Source of the DNA: Amylibacter marinus
GTDB lineage: Bacteria > Pseudomonadota > Alphaproteobacteria > Rhodobacterales > Rhodobacteraceae
Direction of reading: 5' to 3'
Length of the DNA: 64,000 nt
NCBI RefSeq assembly: GCF_030160015.1
Contig: NZ_BSNN01000002.1
Location: forward strand, 992,001-1,056,000
Under the pieces are notes generated by a model. It saw only the letters and a list, made by a program, of their open reading frames with translations. It had not been told where the DNA came from and did not search any database. Both the position numbers and the translations under genes were made by a program. Below, in pieces: positions 54,164 to 63,597 of this stretch (its first letter is position 1; each line of letters opens with the position of its first letter).

Positions 54164-56404
54164 ATGGCCAAAAAACCTGGGATAAACTCCCGTGATCTTC
54201 TTAATCGCCTACGCGAAACTCTGGCTGTTGATGGCGATGGCCAAGAGCGGCTAGATCAAATCGTGCAGATGGTTGCCAGCTCTATGGACACCGAGGTGTG
54301 CTCTATTTACCTGCGCCGTGACCGCGAGACGCTAGAACTGTGCGCGACCCAAGGGTTGAACGCAGAGGCCGTACATAAAACCCGCATGCGTGTTGGCGAG
54401 GGGCTGGTTGGCGAGGTTGCCAAAACCGCGCAACCAATCAATGCCAAGGATGCCCCACAAGTGAAGGGCTTTCGCTATATGCCCGAAACTGGCGAGGATC
54501 TGTATCACTCGATGCTGGCCGTGCCCATTCAGCGCCTTGGCGAGGTTTTGGGCGTATTGGTTGTGCAGAACAAATCCCAACGCAAATTCGACGATGATCT
54601 GGTCTATGCCCTAGAAGTGGTCGCCATGGTCTTGGCAGAGATGAAAGAGTTGGGTGCCTTTGTGGGCACCGGCGAGGCAATGACTGCCCCCCACCAGCGC
54701 CCCTATATGATCACAGGCACCCGTGCCCAAGAGGGTACGGCAGAGGGTCAGGTGGTTCTACATGACGCCAAAATCGTCGTGTCAAATCTGGTATCCGACG
54801 ATCCAGAGGCCGAGAAAAAACGCCTGCAGGGGGCCATGGATCAATTGCGCCTGTCCGTTGATGATCTGCTGACAGCCAATAAAATGGGTATTGGCAGCGA
54901 ACAAAACGACATCATGGAAACCTATCGGATGTTCGCCAATTCTAAGGGGTGGAACAACCGGCTAGAGGCCAGCATCGACAGCGGGCTAACCGCTGAGTTA
55001 GCCGTAGAGAAAGAGCAATCCGCCTCGCGCGCGCGCATGGAGCGCGTGCCCGATCCCTACCTGCGCGAGCGCCTGCATGATCTGGATGACCTGTCTAACC
55101 GGCTGCTACGTCTACTAACAGGTCAGGGGCGCTCTGCCACTGAATCCTTGCCCAAAAACGCAGTACTGGTGGCGCGCAATATCGGCACGGCTGAGCTGTT
55201 AGAATATGGCAAGAACCTGCGCGGTATCGTGCTAGAGGAAGGCTCGGTTGGGGCGCATGCGGCCATCATTGCGCGCGCATGGGCGATCCCCATGGTGATC
55301 AATGCCGCAAATATCACCCGAGAGGCCCTGAACGGCGATACAATTCTGGTGGATGGCGATCAAGCATTGGTGCATCTACGCCCAACAGACGAGGTCAAAT
55401 CCGCCTTTCTAGATAAATTGGCCATGTTGACCAAGGCCCAAGAAAAATACTCGGCCATTCGTGACAAACCCGCCATCACCCGCGATGGCACGCGTCTAGA
55501 CCTATACATGAATGCAGGCCTGTTGGTGGATCTGCCCAGCCTAAAGGGTTCTGGCGCACAAGGCGTTGGCCTGTTTCGAACAGAATTACAATTCTTGATG
55601 CGTAATGTGATGCCCAAGCGAGACGAGCTGGCCAAGATTTATGGCCATGTGATGGATAGCGCACAGGGCCTACCGGTGACCTTTCGCACCCTGGATATCG
55701 GATCAGATAAGGTTGCGACCTATATGAACCCGCTTGATGAACCCAACCCTGCTATGGGTTGGCGCGCCATCCGGCTGGGGCTGGATAAACAGGGTGTTAT
55801 GAAGATGCAACTTCAGGCGCTGATCCGCGGTGCCAATGGGCGACCTTTGCGGGTTATGTTCCCCTTTGTTGCACAGTTTAATGAATTCCGTGATGCACGA
55901 GCCTTGCTGTTAAAAGTGCTAAAGAGCGAAACCGCATTGGGGCATGAGCCGCCATCCAAGCTGGAAATCGGTGCGATGCTGGAAACCCCCAGCCTTGCCT
56001 TTGCGCCGGATCAATTTTTTGAAATGTGTGATTTTATATCCATAGGTGGCAATGATCTAAAGCAGTTCTTCTATGCCGCGGATCGCGAAAACGAGCGCGT
56101 GCGCCGACGCTATGATACACTCAACGTCAGCTACCTGACCTTTATCGAGCAAATCGCGGCACGCTGTGCGGCCTTTGACACGCCAGTTAGCTTTTGTGGC
56201 GAGGATGCTGGTAGGCCGCTCGAGGCCTTATGCTTTGCTGCGATGGGACTGCGACAGCTATCGATGCGCCCAGCCTCTATCGGGCCGGTTAAGGATATTT
56301 TGCTACAGACAGATCTGGATGATGCCCGCGCGGTGATCAACAAATCCCGCGCCTCAGGGGCACAATCTGTGCGCGCCGATTTGGTAAAATGGCTAAACGC
56401 CTAA
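54164..56404 (+). CDS. ptsP: Nitrogen PTS enzyme I (phosphoenolpyruvate-protein phosphotransferase, GAF domain)
   Basis: 746 residues. An N-terminal GAF domain (about 15-165; VCSIYLRRDRETLELCATQGL) is fused to PTS enzyme I (about 175-746). The phosphorylated histidine is H365 in SVGAHAAIIARAWAIP; the PEP-binding TIM barrel shows GVGLFRTELQFLMRN, TFRTLDIGSDK, MFPFVAQFNEF and SFCGEDAGRPLEALCF. In PTSNtr it passes phosphate to NPr and EIIA-Ntr in response to nitrogen, glutamine binding GAF. Shares the operon with lysC. Confidence 0.97.
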   Translation: MAKKPGINSRDLLNRLRETLAVDGDGQERLDQIVQMVASSMDTEVCSIYLRRDRETLELCATQGLNAEAVHKTRMRVGEGLVGEVAKTAQPINAKDAPQVKGFRYMPETGEDLYHSMLAVPIQRLGEVLGVLVVQNKSQRKFDDDLVYALEVVAMVLAEMKELGAFVGTGEAMTAPHQRPYMITGTRAQEGTAEGQVVLHDAKIVVSNLVSDDPEAEKKRLQGAMDQLRLSVDDLLTANKMGIGSEQNDIMETYRMFANSKGWNNRLEASIDSGLTAELAVEKEQSASRARMERVPDPYLRERLHDLDDLSNRLLRLLTGQGRSATESLPKNAVLVARNIGTAELLEYGKNLRGIVLEEGSVGAHAAIIARAWAIPMVINAANITREALNGDTILVDGDQALVHLRPTDEVKSAFLDKLAMLTKAQEKYSAIRDKPAITRDGTRLDLYMNAGLLVDLPSLKGSGAQGVGLFRTELQFLMRNVMPKRDELAKIYGHVMDSAQGLPVTFRTLDIGSDKVATYMNPLDEPNPAMGWRAIRLGLDKQGVMKMQLQALIRGANGRPLRVMFPFVAQFNEFRDARALLLKVLKSETALGHEPPSKLEIGAMLETPSLAFAPDQFFEMCDFISIGGNDLKQFFYAADRENERVRRRYDTLNVSYLTFIEQIAARCAAFDTPVSFCGEDAGRPLEALCFAAMGLRQLSMRPASIGPVKDILLQTDLDDARAVINKSRASGAQSVRADLVKWLNA

Positions 56405-56429
56405 AATTTCATTTCAAACTGTAGTCAAC

Positions 56430-56451
56430 AAAAAAGGGCCCAAGGGCCCTT
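56430..56451 (-). terminator. Terminator for the leucine-rich-repeat gene
   Basis: AAGGGCCC (56434-56441) and GGGCCCTT (56444-56451) form a hairpin with a small loop; on the minus strand it is followed by TTTTTT. It lies 26 nt beyond the LRR stop and faces that gene; on the plus strand the U-run is weak, so ptsP ending is less clear. Confidence 0.78.
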
Positions 56452-56477
56452 GATGTGTTCCTACTGGGTGAATTCCT

Positions 56478-57719
56478 CTATTGGAATTCACCGCCCGATA
56501 CCTGGCCTTGTTCGATGTTCACACCGCGGCCACGAAGTTCCGCCAATATCTCGATGGAATTTGGTGGCACCGCGCTGATGTAGACCAATTCTAGGCTGGC
56601 CAAATCACGAAGCGGATCAAGGCTATCAAGTTGCGTATTGCTCAAATCCAGCTCGCGTAGGTAGCGCAGACCAGAAATTTTATCCAGATTGCGGACCTTG
56701 GTTCCGGCAATCTTCAAGACCTCTAGATTCTCTAAACGGCGGATCGGCGTAAGATCGGAAATCTGTGTTCCCGATATATCTAGAAACTCCATATCAAGGT
56801 TGGTGCTGAGATCCGGCAAAGTCACAATTTCAGTGCGCGCGACTTCTAGGCGGCGCAACTTATCCAAACGTGACAGATAGGACAGATCCAATATCTTGGT
56901 ATCGTTCAGGAGAATTTCCTGCAATTCAAACATCGTGCCAAAGGGTGTAAGATCATAAACATTGCTGTTTGAAGCATCCAGATAGCTTAGGTTCACCAGA
57001 TCAGCCAAGGGCGCGATATTGGCAACATCCGTACCGGAAAAATCCACATGCTCTAAAGCGCCCAAATTCGCCAGTGGCGCAATGTCAGACGCCTTGGAAT
57101 TGGCGATTTCCAAGAACTTCAAACCGGTCAAATTGGAAACGGGCGCAATGCTGTCTACTTGGCTACCATTTAGGTTAAGTGTACGAATGTTACGCATGCC
57201 ACTCAGCGCTTGTATATCGCTGACCTTTTCGCCAACGATCAATGTACTCAGGCGGCGCAAATCTTTGATTTCATCGGGCACAAATGCCAGACCAACGCTG
57301 GACAGGTTCATCGTTTCACAGCGATCTAGGCGACATTCCTCGATGATTGTCCAAACCTCAAGCAAGGCCATACGATCAGCAGATGAAATCAAGCGCTCCT
57401 GCGAGGTTACATTTGATGGCCCATCATCAACCACCCGTGGTTGGGAGGGCGCTACGGCAGCCACCTGCGGCTCGGGCTTTGCCACGGGCGCGGGGGTCAC
57501 CGGCTGTGCCACTACCGGTTTCGCCTTGGGCTCAACAGGGCGCGAGGGCTGGGCCGGCTGCACCTGATCTACGGGTTGTGCCACGGGCTGGCTTACCGGC
57601 GCAGGCGTGATTTTTTGCGTGGCAACCACTACGTCACCATCGGCTTGTGGCCAAAATTTGAACACAGCAACGCAAACCGCCACATACCCTGCAATCATAA
57701 CCAATAAACGAACCGGCAT
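56478..57719 (-). CDS. Membrane-anchored leucine-rich-repeat protein (internalin/SDS22-like repeats)
   Basis: 413 residues from ATG 57719 (GAGGAG upstream). One N-terminal membrane segment (about 4-20), a Pro/Val/Gln/Ala-rich stalk (about 30-105), then about ten LRRs of roughly 22 residues spanning about 155-400, each with the LxxLxLxxTxIxDIxPL pattern (e.g. LEHVDFSGTDVANIAPLADL). A disulfide-capable C/C pair (EECRLDRCETM) caps the repeats. It should face the periplasm, held on the inner membrane. LRR proteins of this type bind other proteins. No neighbour suggests a partner; convergent with ptsP. Confidence 0.85.
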   Translation of the reverse strand: MPVRLLVMIAGYVAVCVAVFKFWPQADGDVVVATQKITPAPVSQPVAQPVDQVQPAQPSRPVEPKAKPVVAQPVTPAPVAKPEPQVAAVAPSQPRVVDDGPSNVTSQERLISSADRMALLEVWTIIEECRLDRCETMNLSSVGLAFVPDEIKDLRRLSTLIVGEKVSDIQALSGMRNIRTLNLNGSQVDSIAPVSNLTGLKFLEIANSKASDIAPLANLGALEHVDFSGTDVANIAPLADLVNLSYLDASNSNVYDLTPFGTMFELQEILLNDTKILDLSYLSRLDKLRRLEVARTEIVTLPDLSTNLDMEFLDISGTQISDLTPIRRLENLEVLKIAGTKVRNLDKISGLRYLRELDLSNTQLDSLDPLRDLASLELVYISAVPPNSIEILAELRGRGVNIEQGQVSGGEFQ

Positions 57720-57811
57720 AACAACTCCTCTAAACTTGTTCCTATGACACCGCAATTAGGCCGATTGTTCAATGAAAAAACATCAACATGGTCAATTTTC
57801 GGGCGGTTTTT

Positions 57812-58327
57812 TTACACCCCATGCCCAGAGGCAACAGATTTTACCGATTTTATCGCCCCAGACACCCCAGAGAACCCCGCCTCATCCAATGCTAGGCACA
57901 GCAATCTATCAGGATTCGTGGGTGGCGGGAATTCTAATTCCCGCGCAGGCACAAAGCCAAAGCGTTGATAATAGGGGTAATCTCCAACCAGAATCACCCG
58001 TTTCCACCCCAACTCCTTCGCCATTTGCAAAGAGGCGCGCATTAAGCCGCCGCCCAATCCCTCGCTCTGATGCGCGGGGTGAACCGCGATTGGCCCCAAC
58101 AACAATGCAGGGGCATTTTTGTCACCAATTACAATGGGCCAATAGCGAATCGCCGCAATTACGCCACTTTCTGCTGCGCGCGCCACCATACTTAGATCTG
58201 ACACGGGCGATACCCCTTCGCGCAGACGATAAGAGCTGAGCGCCTCGCGACCCGGTGCAAAGGACAGATCGTACAGGTTTTCAACCTGCCACCAATCCTC
58301 TGCTTGCTCTTGCGAAATCTCTATCAT
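57812..58327 (-). CDS. GNAT-family N-acetyltransferase
   Basis: 171 residues from ATG 58327. GNAT fold with the acetyl-CoA motif A LGPIAVHPAHQSEGLGGGLMRASL and PYYQRFGF near the end. The open frame reaches 58441 over the divergent flavin-reductase gene, so a later start is chosen; ribosome-binding site is weak (GGAC). Substrate unknown. Preceded by a 75-bp divergent region. Confidence 0.82.
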   Translation of the reverse strand: MIEISQEQAEDWWQVENLYDLSFAPGREALSSYRLREGVSPVSDLSMVARAAESGVIAAIRYWPIVIGDKNAPALLLGPIAVHPAHQSEGLGGGLMRASLQMAKELGWKRVILVGDYPYYQRFGFVPARELEFPPPTNPDRLLCLALDEAGFSGVSGAIKSVKSVASGHGV

Positions 58328-58402
58328 TGTCCATGCCACATTGTCTCTGGTTTCGCCGATAACATGGCGATAAACCTTGGGCAACACAACAGAAAGACCA
58401 AG

Positions 58403-59005
58403 ATGTTCTATAAACCCGAAAATGGCCATGGCCTGCCCCATGACCCCTTTAAGGCCATAGTCGCCCCACGCCCGATTGCATGGGTATCAACGCGTGATGC
58501 GCAGGGGCGCGATAACCTTGCGCCCTATTCCTTTTTCAATGGCATCAGTGACACGCCCCCGATTGTCGGGTTTTCTTCTGGGGCCGCAAAGTTGGACGGC
58601 ACCGCCCCCAAAGACAGCGCCAGAAATATCCACGAAACCGGCGTGTTTTGCATCTCGATTGTGCCCGAGCACCTTCAAGATGCCATGAACATCTCTTCGG
58701 GAAACTATCCCGCAGATCAGGATGAATTTGCCCTTGCAGGGTTGGAAAAATCACAGGCACAGACAATTGATGCCGCCTATGTGACCGATGCACCCGCAAC
58801 GCTGGAATGCCGGCTGTTTCAGGCGGTTCCCTTGCCGGGGGGCTATGAGTGGATCATGGGCATGGTCACGGCTGTGCATATCCAAGATCGCTATCTGGTT
58901 GATGGCCTGCTGGATGTGACGCTGTACCGCCCCTTGGCGCGCCTTGGCTATCGCGACTATGCCGCAGTGGGCGAGATATTTCAGCTTACCCGCCCCAGCA
59001 CATGA
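58403..59005 (+). CDS. Flavin reductase-like FMN-binding protein
   Basis: 200 residues from ATG 58403. FMN-binding split barrel: FKAIVAPRPIAWVSTRD, NLAPYSFFNGISDTPPIVGFSS and VFCISIVPEHLQDAMNISSG. Related to flavin:NAD(P)H oxidoreductases with unknown acceptor. The frame is open to 58304 but family start fits 58403. Its stop overlaps the phosphatase ATG (ATGA at 59002), so the two are coupled. Confidence 0.9.
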   Translation: MFYKPENGHGLPHDPFKAIVAPRPIAWVSTRDAQGRDNLAPYSFFNGISDTPPIVGFSSGAAKLDGTAPKDSARNIHETGVFCISIVPEHLQDAMNISSGNYPADQDEFALAGLEKSQAQTIDAAYVTDAPATLECRLFQAVPLPGGYEWIMGMVTAVHIQDRYLVDGLLDVTLYRPLARLGYRDYAAVGEIFQLTRPST

Positions 59006-59463
59006 GCGAAGCCTTTGATATATATGACCTATCCCCAATGATTGCCGGGGATATTGGCATCTGCCCCCTGCCCCGTGCGCCTGCGGATTTCGCCGCTATT
59101 TCGCGCTGGCAGGCGGACATAGCGGTCACGTTAACCACAGAGGTGGAATACCCCTTTGCAGATTTTCCAGACCATCTAGCGGCGGTATCGGGCCATTGGC
59201 TGCCTTGCCCAATACCTGACTTCGGCACCCCCGAACAGGATGTTTCTGATCTGGTTTCTCGGCTGGATCACGCTTTGCGGGCGGGCCAGCGGGTGCTGAT
59301 CCATTGTCTGGGTGGGCGGGGACGCTCGGGGATGTTGGCACTGCGCCTGTTGGTGACTCAAGGCCAAGAACCGCAATCGGCTTTGGCTGATGTGCGCCGC
59401 GCACGTGCGCACGCGGTTGAAACCGATGCTCAGTATTTATGGGCTACATCCGCGCAAAATTGA
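59002..59463 (+). CDS. Dual-specificity / tyrosine phosphatase-like protein
   Basis: 153 residues. Phosphate loop HCLGGRGRSG with catalytic Cys102 and Arg108 (C-x5-R), and a likely general acid Asp in PIPDFGTPEQD (about 74). The rest fits a small cysteine phosphatase (CDKN3/DSP type). Substrate unknown. Translationally coupled to the flavin reductase gene upstream. Ends 76 nt before mtnP. Confidence 0.88.
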   Translation: MSEAFDIYDLSPMIAGDIGICPLPRAPADFAAISRWQADIAVTLTTEVEYPFADFPDHLAAVSGHWLPCPIPDFGTPEQDVSDLVSRLDHALRAGQRVLIHCLGGRGRSGMLALRLLVTQGQEPQSALADVRRARAHAVETDAQYLWATSAQN

Positions 59464-59539
59464 TCAACTTGGGGTGAAGCCCCTTTCCTCGCCCTGCACC
59501 ACGGCATAACATGCGAAAAACTATCTAATGGGGACAATT

Positions 59540-60412
59540 ATGGACACAGTAATCGGCATTATCGGCGGCAGCGGCGTATACGAAATCGATGGATTGGAGG
59601 ATGCTCAGTGGATTTCCGTCGAGGGCCCCTTTGGGGCCCCATCAGATGATCTACTGGTGGGCAAGCTGAACGGTGTGAAAATGGTGTTTCTACCCCGCCA
59701 TGGGCGTGGCCATGTGCAAACCCCTAGCACCGTAAATTACCGCGCCAATATCGACGCCCTGAAACGTGCAGGTGTCACGGATGTCATCTCTGTCTCTGCC
59801 TGTGGATCTTTTCGAGAAGAAATGGCGCCCGGTGACTTTGTGATCGTGGATCAGTTTATCGATCGCACATTTGACCGCGAGAAATCATTCTTCGGACCTG
59901 GCTGTGTAGCACATGTAAGCGTGGCCCACCCTACCTGTCCGCGCCTCAGCCAGCATTGCTATGATGCGGCGCTGTCTGCGGGCATTACCGCCCATATGGG
60001 TGGCACCTATTTGGCCATGGAGGGCCCGCAATTCTCGACCCTAGCCGAGAGCAAAATGTACCGCGAACATTGGGGGGCAGATGTGATTGGTATGACCAAT
60101 ATGCCCGAGGCTAAATTGGCCCGTGAGGCAGAGCTGTGCTACGCATCCGTCGCCATGATCACGGATTATGACAGCTGGCACCCAGATCACGGCGAGGTAG
60201 ATGTAACCCAGATCATCGCTACATTGATGGGCAATGCCAGCAAGGCGAAATCCATTATCGCCCAATTGCCCGAACGGCTGGGTGAGGCCCGTTCAGATTG
60301 CCCCCATGGCTGTGACAAGGCGCTGGAATTTGCTATCATCACCCAACCAGAGGCCAGAGACCCTGCTATGGTGGCCAAACTAGATGCAATCGCTGGGCGT
60401 GTTCTCGGATGA
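59540..60412 (+). CDS. mtnP: S-methyl-5'-thioadenosine phosphorylase
   Basis: 290 residues from ATG 59540 (GGGGA upstream; ATG 59528 lacks a site). Phosphorolysis of methylthioadenosine to adenine and methylthioribose-1-phosphate. IGIIGGSGVYEIDGL, FLPRHGRGH, NYRANIDALKRAGVTDVISVSACGSF, YLAMEGPQFSTLAES, VIGMTNMPEAKLAREAELCY. Adenine made here is the substrate of apt, two genes downstream. Overlaps the next gene by 4 nt (ATGA). Confidence 0.95.
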   Translation: MDTVIGIIGGSGVYEIDGLEDAQWISVEGPFGAPSDDLLVGKLNGVKMVFLPRHGRGHVQTPSTVNYRANIDALKRAGVTDVISVSACGSFREEMAPGDFVIVDQFIDRTFDREKSFFGPGCVAHVSVAHPTCPRLSQHCYDAALSAGITAHMGGTYLAMEGPQFSTLAESKMYREHWGADVIGMTNMPEAKLAREAELCYASVAMITDYDSWHPDHGEVDVTQIIATLMGNASKAKSIIAQLPERLGEARSDCPHGCDKALEFAIITQPEARDPAMVAKLDAIAGRVLG

Positions 60413-61503
60413 TCAGGCACCTTATTATGGGCCTTGCGCTGGGCCTTGTGCTGGGCTGTACGCCACGCGGCGAGATTGTTTTGTATCCTCAGGTCTCGCA
60501 AAATGATACCTCGGTATCGCTCCAGCAGATTTTCATCGCCACTACGCGACAAAAAGAGGGAGCACATGAATTTAATGCGCTACGCACCTCACAGGTGTCC
60601 TTGGCGCGCTATGATATTTCTGTGCCTCCCACTCATACGCTAGGACGCGTAGAATGGCCCCAGGATGATACCCCAGACCCCAGCCAACATTTTCTGACTC
60701 GTGATATTCAGACCTATGAAACCCGAGGCGATTTTCGTACGGCGGTTCGATCTAGTATCAGTACCGAGGATGCGGTGGTCTTTGTGCATGGTTATAACAA
60801 TACCTTCGCCGAGGGCCTGTATCGGTTTGCCCAGATCGCACAGGATGTGAATATTACCGGCCAGAAGTTTCACTATGCATGGCCCTCTTCCGGGGATGCA
60901 CGCGGCTATATCCATGATCGCGATTCCGTGCTGTTTGCACGTGATGGCTTCGAGCAATTCTTGGACGATATCGCCGCCGCCAACCCAAATGGCGTGTATC
61001 TGGTGGCCCATTCCATCGGATCAGCCCTAACGATGGAGACCCTGCGTCAGGCCTCTATCAAGGGCAATACCAAGCTGTTATCGGCCATTCGCGGGGTGAT
61101 CTTCATCTCGCCCGATATCGATGTGAATGTGTTCTTGATGCAAATGCGCCGCATCACCCCAGCCCCAGAGCAATTCCTGATCTTTGCATCGCAGCGCGAT
61201 ATCGCCCTGCGCCTATCGTCGTTTATTACAGGATCGGGCAAACGATTGGGGCTGATCGATAATCCAGAAAAACTGCGCAATGTGAATGTGGATTTGATAG
61301 ATATCACCAGCTTTACCGACAGCACCGATATCCTCAACCATTCGGTGGCGGCCACCTCGCCGACATTGCTGGCAATCCTGTCAAACCCCGATCACATGCG
61401 CGATCTGCTGGATACTCAGAAAACCGCGCGCCGCGGCAGCAATGTGGTGTCGCGTATTGTGCAAACCGCCAATGACGCCACCCAAATTATCCTAAACCCC
61501 TAG
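60409..61503 (+). CDS. Alpha/beta-hydrolase lipoprotein (DUF900-type)
   Basis: 364 residues. Signal peptide with lipobox LVLGC (lipidated Cys17). Alpha/beta hydrolase of DUF900 type: [21 protein letters not shown] oxyanion region (about 125-145), [18 protein letters not shown] with the nucleophile Ser, [11 protein letters not shown] and a late His ([12 protein letters not shown]). It likely acts as an esterase or similar at the cell envelope. Odd position between mtnP and apt, coupled to the former by a 4-nt overlap. Confidence 0.85.
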   Translation: MIRHLIMGLALGLVLGCTPRGEIVLYPQVSQNDTSVSLQQIFIATTRQKEGAHEFNALRTSQVSLARYDISVPPTHTLGRVEWPQDDTPDPSQHFLTRDIQTYETRGDFRTAVRSSISTEDAVVFVHGYNNTFAEGLYRFAQIAQDVNITGQKFHYAWPSSGDARGYIHDRDSVLFARDGFEQFLDDIAAANPNGVYLVAHSIGSALTMETLRQASIKGNTKLLSAIRGVIFISPDIDVNVFLMQMRRITPAPEQFLIFASQRDIALRLSSFITGSGKRLGLIDNPEKLRNVNVDLIDITSFTDSTDILNHSVAATSPTLLAILSNPDHMRDLLDTQKTARRGSNVVSRIVQTANDATQIILNP

Positions 61504-61511
61504 AGGCCCCC

Positions 61512-62045
61512 ATGACTGTTGATCTGCGCGATTTCATTCGCACCATCCCTGATTTCCCCCACGAAGGCATCATGTTTCGCGATGTGACCACTCTGTTTAA
61601 TGACCCCGTTGGTCTGCGCGAAACAGTGGACCAAATGGCCGCCGCCCTTGGGGATCAAAAGTTCGACAAAATCGCCGGCCTAGAGGCGCGCGGCTTCATG
61701 CTAGGGGCTGCCTTGGCCTATAAGCTGGGGATTGGGTTTACCATGATCCGCAAGGCAGGTAAATTACCCGGGTCAACCATCAGCGAGGATTACGCATTGG
61801 AATACGGGCAGGCCACGGTGGAAATCCACGACGATGCGCTGGATGCTGGCGACAAGGTTTTACTGTTTGATGATCTGATCGCCACGGGCGGCACTGCCGA
61901 GGCTGGAATAAAGCTGATTGAACGCCTGGGCGCCGAGGTCACATTGGCGGCGTTTATCATTGATCTACCGGATTTAGGTGGGCGGGCAAAGATAGAAAAA
62001 ATGGGTGTGAAAACCCATGTTCTATGCGCCTTTGATGGGCTGTAG
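61512..62045 (+). CDS. apt: Adenine phosphoribosyltransferase
   Basis: 177 residues. Makes AMP from adenine and [28 protein letters not shown] at the start, [20 protein letters not shown], and the PRPP site [20 protein letters not shown] (about 116-135). Ends the mtnP-hydrolase-apt operon, 8 nt after the lipoprotein gene, so methylthioadenosine made by polyamine or homoserine-lactone synthesis is salvaged here. Confidence 0.97.
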   Translation: MTVDLRDFIRTIPDFPHEGIMFRDVTTLFNDPVGLRETVDQMAAALGDQKFDKIAGLEARGFMLGAALAYKLGIGFTMIRKAGKLPGSTISEDYALEYGQATVEIHDDALDAGDKVLLFDDLIATGGTAEAGIKLIERLGAEVTLAAFIIDLPDLGGRAKIEKMGVKTHVLCAFDGL

Positions 62046-62122
62046 AGATTTTTTAGAAAAGTAACGACAAATTTTTGACTTGGTTAACCAGTTGGAAATA
62101 TTTGTACGGCAATACTCTATTA

Positions 62123-62177
62123 GGTTCCGATGGAACCGCTGCTTGCCCTACGCCTCACCTTACCCTTGGTGGGGCGT
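62123..62177. terminator. Two tandem hairpins between apt and the FAD dehydrogenase
   Basis: GGTTCC-GAT-GGAACC (62123-62137) is followed by ACGCCTCACC (62150-62159) pairing with GGTGGGGCGT (62168-62177), one G-U pair, 8-nt loop. The second could stop both converging transcripts; a U-run is weak (TTTT after a gap on plus). Confidence 0.5.
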
Positions 62178-62190
62178 AATTACTTTTGGG

Positions 62191-63594
62191 CTAGTCTTCC
62201 TTGGCCACCACCGCATCTGGGTTCATAATGTTTTGGGGATCTAGCGCCGCCTTTATAGCGCGCATAGCCGCCAATTTTGCCCCGTCGCCATAGCGCAACA
62301 GTGCCCGTGCCTTTAGCCGCCCGACCCCATGTTCGGCAGAGATAGAGCCCCCCAGCGCAGCAACTTTGTCATGGATCGCCGCACTGAAGGCCGCGCGCTG
62401 ATCCGCGAAATCCGATTTATGCGCGCCCCAAGGGGGGAAGATATTGTAATGTAGATTACCATCCCCCAGATGCCCAAAACAGTTTATCCGCACATCACCA
62501 ATTCGCGCCAAAACGGCAGGCATGGTTTCGATGAATTCTGGAATACGTGAAATCGGAATAGACACATCGTGGCTGGCAATTGCGCCAATGGCGCGATTGG
62601 CCTCGGGGATGGTTTCGCGCAATTCCCACAGGGCATCGGCCTGTGCGATAGACTGGGCAATCACCGCATCCTGCACCGAGCCACGCTCTATTTCTGTGGT
62701 TAGGGCCTGCATCATGCGCGCCTCTACATTTGATCCAGTGCCACTGGCCGCCTGAACCAGCACCGCCCATTCCGGCACCTGTGCAAAAGGCTGGCGGATA
62801 TGAGGCATTTGCTCGGCTACAAATTCAAACCCTGCGCGCCCGATCAACTCGAATGCCGAAATCACCCCATCCAATTGCGTATTCAAACGCCCCAAAATGT
62901 CGATCGCCACCGCGGGATTTTCTAACGCCAGCAGGGCGGTGCTGACCTCGCGTGGTTTTGGGAATAGCTTCAGGCTGGCGGCGGTAATCACCCCAAGGCT
63001 GCCCTCGGATCCAATCAACAGGTTGCGCAGGTCATAGCCAGTGTTATCCTTGCGCAATCGGCGCAGCCCGTGATGAATTGACCCATCGGGCAACACCGCC
63101 TCAACCCCCAGACACAAGTCGCGTGCATTCCCATAGCGCAACACCTGAACACCCCCGGCATTGGTGGCCAAATTTCCGCCAATACGGCAGGATCCCTCGG
63201 CGGCCAGTGATAGGGGAAACAAGCGATCATGGGCATCTGCATAGCCTTGTGCATCGGCCAGAATAACCCCCGCCTCGACCACCATCACGCTTTCATCTGG
63301 ATAGATCCCCCGCAGCGCATTCATCCGCTCGAGCGACAGGATAATACAGGGGCGATCGCCATCATAAACCTGACCACCAACCAAGCCAGTACCACCGCCA
63401 TAGGGCACCACGCCAACGCTCAGTTCATTGCAAAACCGAACAATCGCAGAGACCTCGTCCACAGTACGCGGGCGTAACAGGGGCCGCGGCGCGCTGATAT
63501 AATGCCCGCGTGGTTCGCCCAAATAGGCCTCGGTGGCCATGCTGACCATATCGGCGCCAAAGGCTGCAATAAATTGGTCAAGCAGAGCGGTCAT
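62191..63594 (-). CDS. FAD-binding oxidoreductase (D-2-hydroxyacid/hydroxyglutarate dehydrogenase type)
   Basis: 467 residues. PCMH FAD domain: VVPYGGGTGLVGGQVYDG (about 58-75), FPLSLAAEGSCRIGGNLATNAGG and NTGYDLRNLLIGSEGSLG; C-terminal FAD-oxidase domain: HLGDGNLHYNIF and GSISAEHGVGRLK. It is a paralogue of the enzyme at 7613-8989 in the same window, sharing fold but with clear differences, so the substrates differ. Precise acid unknown. Ends the minus-strand pair with the GNAT gene upstream by 3 nt. Confidence 0.9.
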   Translation of the reverse strand: MTALLDQFIAAFGADMVSMATEAYLGEPRGHYISAPRPLLRPRTVDEVSAIVRFCNELSVGVVPYGGGTGLVGGQVYDGDRPCIILSLERMNALRGIYPDESVMVVEAGVILADAQGYADAHDRLFPLSLAAEGSCRIGGNLATNAGGVQVLRYGNARDLCLGVEAVLPDGSIHHGLRRLRKDNTGYDLRNLLIGSEGSLGVITAASLKLFPKPREVSTALLALENPAVAIDILGRLNTQLDGVISAFELIGRAGFEFVAEQMPHIRQPFAQVPEWAVLVQAASGTGSNVEARMMQALTTEIERGSVQDAVIAQSIAQADALWELRETIPEANRAIGAIASHDVSIPISRIPEFIETMPAVLARIGDVRINCFGHLGDGNLHYNIFPPWGAHKSDFADQRAAFSAAIHDKVAALGGSISAEHGVGRLKARALLRYGDGAKLAAMRAIKAALDPQNIMNPDAVVAKED

Positions 63595-63597
63595 CCC

